Assembly (NCBI GenBank): GCA_018398765.1
Contig: JAHBMJ010001461.1
Span: forward strand, 84,952-107,203
Length of the DNA stretch: 22,252 nt
DNA from: Chromera velia
Lineage: Eukaryota > Sar > Chromeraceae
Reading direction: 5' to 3'
Shown here: one piece after another, positions 13,061-21,456 of the stretch
How the letters are laid out: each line of letters starts with the position of its first letter
Position numbering within the stretch: the first letter of the stretch is position 1
Notes under the pieces: model-generated
Databases searched by the model: none
Seen by the model: only the letters and a program-made list of their open reading frames with translations
What the model was told of the DNA's origin: nothing
Position numbers and translations under genes: made by a program

Positions 13061-14050
13061 GAATCTTAGTGCGTGCGTTCCTCTCTTTTTCTCGCTCTCT
13101 CTCTCTCTCTCACACCCTCCTTCTATTCATCTACATATTCTGTCCTTCTGTGAGTTAGTGTGTGGGCGTGTGAGTTGGGAGGTTAAGTGAGTGTGTTCTC
13201 TTCATCCCGAGTGCAACGGATCGAGGCCATCTTGCACCCCTAATTTTCTGCATCCGTGAATGTGCAGGTATGTGCACACAAGCGGAACTGGGGAGGAGAA
13301 GGTTGAGTGCATCAACGGTCACGTCCCGGAGGTGACTCTCAAGTGCGAATGTAAGTGAACCGTAAAAGCTAAGTGCATTTTCTCGCCATTTCTTCATATG
13401 GTGGACAAACACGTCAAGAAGCGTATGAATAGTTCGTTTCATCTGGACCTGCATGGTTTGTTCCCTTCTCAGACCGCATGGCTTTCTTTAAGTGTGTCTG
13501 AAACTTCTTTTTCCCCGACCTCCTCCCTTCTTCTCTTTTTTTTTCAGCCGCACGTTGTTCTCCCATTTCTTCTTCTTTCCAAAGTTGCAGGGTTCTTTCA
13601 GTTTTTGCCATTTCTGCTCGCTTGTCTCCACGATCTCTTTTCTCCTGGTTGTGGCTGTCTTCTCTGTCCTGCCTTGTTGTTCATGCAGCTACGTGTCCAG
13701 TGTTCCACTCTCCGTGCAAGCATGGAAAGACTTGCCAGTACAGGGTGGAAGGCCAAGGGGAAGGACCGGGGGACAAGCGCACGATCACATGCGGGTCTGG
13801 ATTCGCTCCGGTGGCGGGACCAGACAGCGAAGAGGTGGAGTGCATCGATGGTGACTGGACGCCGTTCACAATCAAATGCGATGGTCTGTCTGTCTGTCTG
13901 TCTGTATGTCGGCATTTTGAGTCTTTGTGAACTCTGTGGATTCTGACGTGAAGGGACCTGCAGAATGAATTCTCTCAACAACGTGGCGACAAAAGACAAG
14001 CACGAGGACACAAATTCATACGCCCATCTATGTGCGCACGCTTGCGTGAA

Positions 14051-14090
<40 letters not shown>

Positions 14091-14099
14091 TGTGTGTGT

Positions 14100-14156
<57 letters not shown>

Positions 14157-17100
14157 CCTGATCGAATGCAGCTCTGTGTCCGAAGTTCGAAGCCAGCGAG
14201 GGCAACGTCCAGGTCCTCTCCGACGTGGAGGAGGCGGACATTAAGAGGCATGGAGGGAACGAAAGCGCTGTGTCTCTCCTCGCACACACAAAGGGAGGAG
14301 CGGTGGTTGAGGTGGGATGCGACAACACCAATAACTTTGGAGCAGCGTCGGGTATCGATCAAGAGGAACTGATGTGCTCGCACGGCGCGTGGTCTAAGCA
14401 GGGGGTGCGGTGTCAAAGTGAGTCAGGCTGTGCATGGGTGAGTGGAGCAGGCGTTGGTTTCTGTCCCCCAACCTTTTTGTTCAATTCTTGAAGATTTATC
14501 GGTGTTTAACAGGGGCAGAATGCCTGCCTCCATATTTGGCCAGGCAAAGGTGAAGGGGAAAAGAAGAAAGAAAAGGGGCAATTATGCAAGAAAAGGTGAA
14601 GGAAATGCAAGAGGGAAAGGTGGTCGAACCTGAGTTGACTTGAGTTGAGATACGTCACGTAGCAGAAAGAAGTTCTGCATTCATTCTGCTCTTGTCTTCC
14701 CAAAGCCACCTGGAAGCAGGCAGGCAGCTGTCCGCAGAAAGTGATCAATCAAAAGACACGACTCCCATGCAGTTCCCTTCTCAAGAAATTCATCGATCGA
14801 TGCATTCATTGTTGTATGCGCGCAGAGAGATGATGGATGCATGTCGACACAGCTGTGTGGAGGAAGATGTGTGAATTAATATTCGTCCACACCTGTACTG
14901 TCTCCGCCTGCCTGCCTGCCTACACCTCCCTACCTGCAGAGGGATGCAACGACCCCCCCCACTTCTCCTTCCCCCTCGAGAACGCGGAGGACGGCACCGA
15001 CACATACAAGGGCCAGAGTTACGGATCGATGCGACTCGGGAAGTGCATGGAGCCCACCAGGACGACCGGAGACTTCAAATCCGTTCTCCCCTTCGACACT
15101 GAGCCTCTGTACTGCCGGGAAGGAAAATTCAGCTACCCTCACATTGAGTGCGCAAGTGAGCCAGAGGGGGGGAGGGAAAACAGAAACGTCATTGCATTGT
15201 GGAAACTCTGTCAGACGTCGGCTATTCTATTTCTTGTGGTACGAAATAAGGCAACAGAAGCCTTCTGAACATCTTCCGTTCCTTCCGTCTTTCTGAGCCT
15301 TTCTTTCTTTTTCAACAGGCGATGTCATGAGTTCCTTCTCTCTTCCAATTCCCCCTCCCCCTTTTTTGCTCTCTGTGAATTTTTTCCGGCCTGCCACCCG
15401 CCCAAATGTAAACATACTCACCCAGAGCTGGAAGGAGAGACGAACGGAGGGAAGGAAAGGGGGGGATGAAGGAGGAAGAGAAAGAGCGATTTTGTAATGC
15501 CTCCCGTGTGCCGTCTCTGTCTGTCTGTGTCGTCTGACCTGACCGAACAAGCTAATGAATGAATGAATGAGATGAATGAATGAATGAATGAATGAATGAA
15601 TGAATGAACGCAGAGAAGTGCGAGCCCATCCCCAGAGTCCAGTACGAGCACTACCACCTCCAGATGGATGAGAACCTCTCCACAGACCAGCAAGTCGTCC
15701 TCTCGTGCTCTCCAAGTCAGTACGTGGGAATGGAATTGTAGAGTTAGAGACTGATTGAGCAAAAAGGACAAGTGTTCAAGTGGATGCGTTCAGAGGTGTA
15801 TGACAGGTTCAACGAGCGACTGACCGCGTGAGAAAGCGCTCGCTTGAGTGAGTGAGTGAGTGAGTGAGTGAGTGAGTGAGTGAGTGAGAATAAGTAGGTG
15901 AGCAGGAACAGGCGAAAGTGTGCGTCGCTGAGCGGCTGAGTGTGAAGCGAGTGAAAGACAGAATAAGGTGGTGAGTTGGTTCAGCAGTGATTGGATGAGC
16001 TGCTGGGTGCTTCCGAGAGGTGGTGATTGAGTCGGCTGTCCGAATTGTCTGGGGGGAGGGTGGGGGACGATAGGTTCTCTTTGACCTTCTCCCCAGTTTT
16101 GTCATCCATCCATCTGTACCTTATCACTTATCCCCATCCATCAATCTCGCATCAGTGACGGGTCGGACATATGTATAAAGGTGTGCGCATGCGTGTGTGT
16201 GTATGTGTGAATGAGAGAGGGAGAGAGAGAACAGTTGTTTGTGTGAGAGTATGCAGACCACTATCCTGTACGGGGACAGTCTCCGGAAGTCGTCTCCTGT
16301 CAGAATGGGACCTGGACGCCCATCGACCTCAAATGCGATGGTTTGTTGGTTTGTTCGTAAATTTGTTTATTTGTGCGTGGACGGACAAGTTGACGGCGGA
16401 GCAATTGTGTGTCTCCGCTTCTTTCTCCTTATCGCCCAGGCTTTCCCTTTTCCTCTCAGCTTCCTGAACCCCTTTTATCGATCATTTGGAAAGGAAAGGC
16501 GCTGTTTTGGTGAGGCGAGAATGAAGAATGGCATTTTTGTGGTTCAGAAGTGCTTTGGGCCGTTGGGTAAAAGTCGAAGTATTGCGTTGCTGTACCCTTC
16601 CGGTGCTACAACTCTTCCCAGCTCGATCTCTCTTGTTGTTTCTTCTTGTTGCTGTTGTTGTTGTTGTGCAGTCGCATGTGACGGTTCCCACACGGGCATC
16701 GCCGCGTTTCTGGATACCCTTCACCTGGACTCCCCCAGATTCAAAATCGAGGCGCCAGAGAAGCCAGTGCCGTACGGGGGGGTGGTCAACATTAGCTGTA
16801 TTGAGGTAAGGCAGCAGGGAAACACGAAGCTTTCGGCACGATCAGTGTGCTGTCGTACCGTGTGGGCTTTCCGTTGGTTTTTGTGTTTTTCACCAATAAA
16901 AGCTAGGCAGACGGAACGTGCGCTCCTTGTATCGACTTTTAATCTTGTTTTTCTCTTCATTTTTCTCGGACACGAAAAGGGCAAGCCAAGTCAAGGTGAA
17001 ACCGAAAAAATGAGGATTTTTCGAGAAAGAAGGAAGTTTTCACCAGAACCTTGCACTGCTGTCTTTTCCCGCGAGTCCACCCCCGTCCCCCCCCCCCGGG

Positions 17101-18199
17101 GGGCTATCTGATTGACTGGTCTCTCTCTCGTCCAGCTGGGGTCTTTTTTGCCTTCTTCTCTTTTGAGTTGAGTGCAGCACGTTAAGCTCGGCCTGGCTCT
17201 TGTCGGCACTCCCCTTGTCTGTCTGTCTCTTGTTTCGTCTGCCTGGCTTTTGCTTTTGATATCCCGTCTCCTCCCTGCCTCCCTGTCTGCCCATCTGCAG
17301 GGGTATTCCGACTCGACTGGAGAGACAAAGGACCAGCTGAGATGTGCAGCTGGAGGGAAGTATGTGGCTCCATCTTTGGAGTGCGAAGGTCCGTCCGTCC
17401 GTCCGTTCGTTCGTTCCTTCGTGAGTGCAAATCTGGTTCTGCATGTAGAGTTGCATTTTGACTTCTGTTCCAGTTCGTTTCCCTGCATGCCCCTCTGTTC
17501 CGTCTCGGTCCGTTGGTCCGTCTGTCTGAATGTATGTACGTATGAGTATGTACATATGTCTTTATTTCTTTCTTTGCTTTCTTTCATGCAGCAATGTGCA
17601 CCGAGCTTCCGAAGTCTGACAGCCGGCGGGTGATCTGGGATACCTCTGAGGGGTCCCTGCTCCACGGAGCGACCAGGAGAATCGACTGCGCATTCGGTAT
17701 GGAAGCGATTGGAGGGCCTCTGACAGGAAGCCAGCAGGTCGTTTGTAGAGCTGGTCTGTGGAATTCTCCCACAAAGGCTTGTGCCGGTGAGTCTTTCTTT
17801 CTTTCTTTGGTTTGTTTTTTCTTTCAGCATTTCCGCCTTTCTTCTTTTCTCTCTTTCTTTATTTCCTTTTTTGTTTCTTTCTTACCTTCTTTCTGTATTT
17901 ATCTACTTATTTCTTCATTTCTTTTTTTGTTTTTTCTGGTTGAGAGGTTGGTTGTCTCATTGATTGGTGTATCGGCAGATGGATTGATTTCATTCAACGG
18001 TGCGGCATCCGGCAATTATCCATTCGACGTGTTTTCTCTCTCGAACGCAGCTGCTGCAGATGTGCTCTTTTTTCTTTATCTCCAGAGTCTGGCTGGCTGG
18101 CTTTCCTGCTTGATCGCTTGCGGCCAATCCAGTCGTTTGTTCACCTTTTGTACCCTCCATCCGTTCTTCCCCGCCCTTTCCCCTTTCTTTTCCTGCCCT

Positions 18200-18265
<66 letters not shown>

Positions 18266-20896
18266 TGTGTCTGCAGAGAGCTGCGACGAGGGAGCCCACG
18301 GGTCAAAGATGCAGAAGATGTGCCACGAGACTGAGTCCTCAGTGACCACACCGAAGACCCTAGACATCACCTGTCTTGATGGAGAGTACCCGGCGGACGT
18401 CGTGGAGTGCGAAAGTGAGTGTGGGAATGTGGGAGTGCGTGGGCATGGGAACTAAAGGTTCTTCAGAGCGTTTGACGTCATTGCTGTCTGTGCATGCACT
18501 GACTTTGAAATTGCCTTATTTGTGGTCACACACGCTCTGTAAGAAAAGAACGTCAGAAAAAGTACGTCGTCATAGAGACCGACTCAGACACTCTAGAAAA
18601 GACACTGTGACGTTGAGGAGGTCCGTCAATCCGAGATCTTTGACAAAAGGCCTTTGGTCTCTTGGCTGCGTGTCTTTCTTTTTTGATTTGAGAATCTGCC
18701 CCCTCTTTGTCTGTCGATCTCCTGAAAGGGACGTGCGACATTCTCGTGTGGGTACAGAAACAAACATTGCAGCTTGGGAGTTGGGGCAAGGCTCAAATTT
18801 GACCGGTTGGACAAGTAAACAGAAAGAGTGACTTTCTCCCTCCCTTCCCCCCCTCTGGTCAATGTGATCACGCATGTATGCAGAGAATTGCGACTTCAGT
18901 CAGGTGGATGTTCCAGAGGGAGTGATGATCATGGGAGACGTGGGCCAAGGGCGCAACGGGCAGAACGTGACGGCTGTGTGCAACGACTCGTACGTGTCGG
19001 TGAGCGAGATGATGAAGGTGGAGAGCGTTTTCTGCTGGAAGGGCCTGTGGGACACCATCGAACTGCGATGCATGAGTGAGTAGAGAGTCGTAAGCAGTCG
19101 AGTGGGTGAGTGTGCGTACGTGCGAATGTGTGTGTCCCAGCGAGAAAGTGTGAGGAAGTGCATAATTCCGAGTGGTTGAGGGAGTCAGTGGGCGATTGGA
19201 CGGAGAAAAAAGAAAAAGCCCATTGACAGGTAGGCGTGGTGGGAGGAAGCGGAGTGGCAGGCGGCATCCTTCTCCGGCGACTCATAATGTCCGTCTGCTG
19301 ACTTGATGGCTCTTTCTCGTTCAAGCTGTGATCTGCGGCCACAGGAAATGAGAGTCAGAACGAACGAACGAAGGAAGGAAGGCAGGCAGGCAGGCGGAAG
19401 ACGAATGAATGAATGGGAGTGACTGGATCGGTGGATGAATGGATGAAAGAATGAATAGATAAAGAAAGAAATAGAGGGTCGATGGGCCCACACACAATGC
19501 GGAGATAGACCCTCCCAGGGTTTCCCCTTTGCCTGCCGTCTCTGAATGCGTCAGTCAGTCAGTCTACCTGCCTGCTGTATAGGGTCCCTCCCTACCTGTC
19601 TGTTTATGCTCTTCAGGAAAATGCGAAAAGATAGAGGCCCCTGAAGGATACGTGTTCCACTACGAGGAGAATGATAGGACTCTCTCGGTCAGTCAGTAAG
19701 TCCTCATCCTCTCCCTCCATCCCCTCTCACGAAGGAAGAACAAGAATGAGCGGAAAGGAGAGGAAACTCGCAACCCAAACTCAGATGGTGGCCATTGGAT
19801 CAATCAGGCTCACAGAGAACCTCTTTCGGTCTTTGAGTTATGTCCTGACCAATGAATTTTGGTTTCTTCATTCCTTCCTCTGTTCTCCTTCTTGACCTCT
19901 TAATCCGTCTCTTCCGTGCCCCGACAACCTTGATCCCTTTCCCCATGCACATATGAAGGTACACACTCACCTTCTTCCAATTCACTTGGCCCTCCTTGTG
20001 TCTTTCCGCGTCTTTGTCTCTCTCTGCGGCTCTTCCGTCGGATGACAGACAGACAATCTACCTCCTTCCCTCCGTGTTTCCATCAGCAAGTTGTTTCCTT
20101 CTCATTCAATTTACCTGACGCCTCTTCCTGTCCCTCTCCCTCTCCCTTTGTAGGTCCATTGCGAGAAGGGGTTCCACTCTCCCAACAACAAACACGCAGA
20201 GTCGAAGCAACACGTGAAGTGCCTCAACGGAAAGTGGGCGGAGATTGGACTCAGCTGTCAGTCAGTCAGTGATGTGATGATCGATTGAACACAGTATTCT
20301 ATCAATCTCTCCTTCTTCTGTACATGCCTGCATGCATCTATCTGCTGATACGTTCATTGATTCATTCGGTGATCGATCCTCTGCATCGGTGATATTTGAA
20401 AGTCAGCAGTTGAACATTTATTTGTCATTCGGATACTGCTGCATTGAGAATGCTAACCAAAGATGCACACACATCCCTGCCACCACATCACATCGAATGC
20501 AGGCCAGCCAGAGCTGATCCTTCGAGAACGGAAGCTGTCTGCCGAGTCCTCTTATGTGATCTGGAATCCCCAGAGAGAGGGTTCTTACGACTCCAACCCC
20601 CACTACAACCTCTTTGTCAGAAGACCTCTCATGGCTTTCCCGAGCACTCCAGAGGATAAGGTCAAGGGGTAGGTTCGTTTCTCTCTGTCTCTCTCTCTCT
20701 CTCTTTTCCTTCCAGCTTGCATGTCGGCTCATGCGACGGTCTGTCTGTCTGTCTGTCTATCTGTCTGTGGAGAATGTATATGAATTGACAGCGACTATGA
20801 AATCATTCTGTCTGAGTAGAACGCGAGTGTTTTTGTAGGGTAAAATTGTGATGGCAGAACACGACGTCTTTGCTCTGCTCTGCTCTCTCTCTCTCT

Positions 20897-20930
<34 letters not shown>

Positions 20931-21421
20931 TGTGTGTGTGTGTGTGTCTGTGTGTGTGTGTATATATGTGTGTGTGTCTGTGTGTGTGTGAAGGATCGGG
21001 ATGTTTTACTCCCTCGGAGACTTCTTCTCTGAGGACGGGGAGCAGCCAGAGGAGGGGCCCTTCATCGCAGCGGGAATGGTCGTCGCTCCAGACAGGTGGG
21101 AACCTGGGAGGGAGGGGAGGGAATGCTTCGGTCGGAAAGAAAGAAAGAAAGAAAGGCAGACAGACAGACAGACAGAAAGACCGTTGCCTGACGATCGACC
21201 AACATGTCGGTTCTTTGTTGGTGGAACGAAGAAAGCACTGACAGTGCTTTGTCTCTGCTTGCTCGATTGTTGAGCTTGGCCAAAATCTGCGCACAGGAAT
21301 CGCTCCATTCTTTCTTTCTCTCGAGGACAACTCGCCCTTCTTCTTCGGCTGATGCAAAAAGGAGTGGCGATAAGCGGTCAGCGATTTCCCGTTGCTTGGC
21401 TCGTTCTGCTTGTAAACCCCC

Positions 21422-21456
<35 letters not shown>

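Noticed and set aside
13598-14416. 272-codon minus-strand frame
   Set aside because: Antisense of exons S14 and S15 through a CT/GT repeat; the + strand explains the region with cysteine patterns and splice sites.
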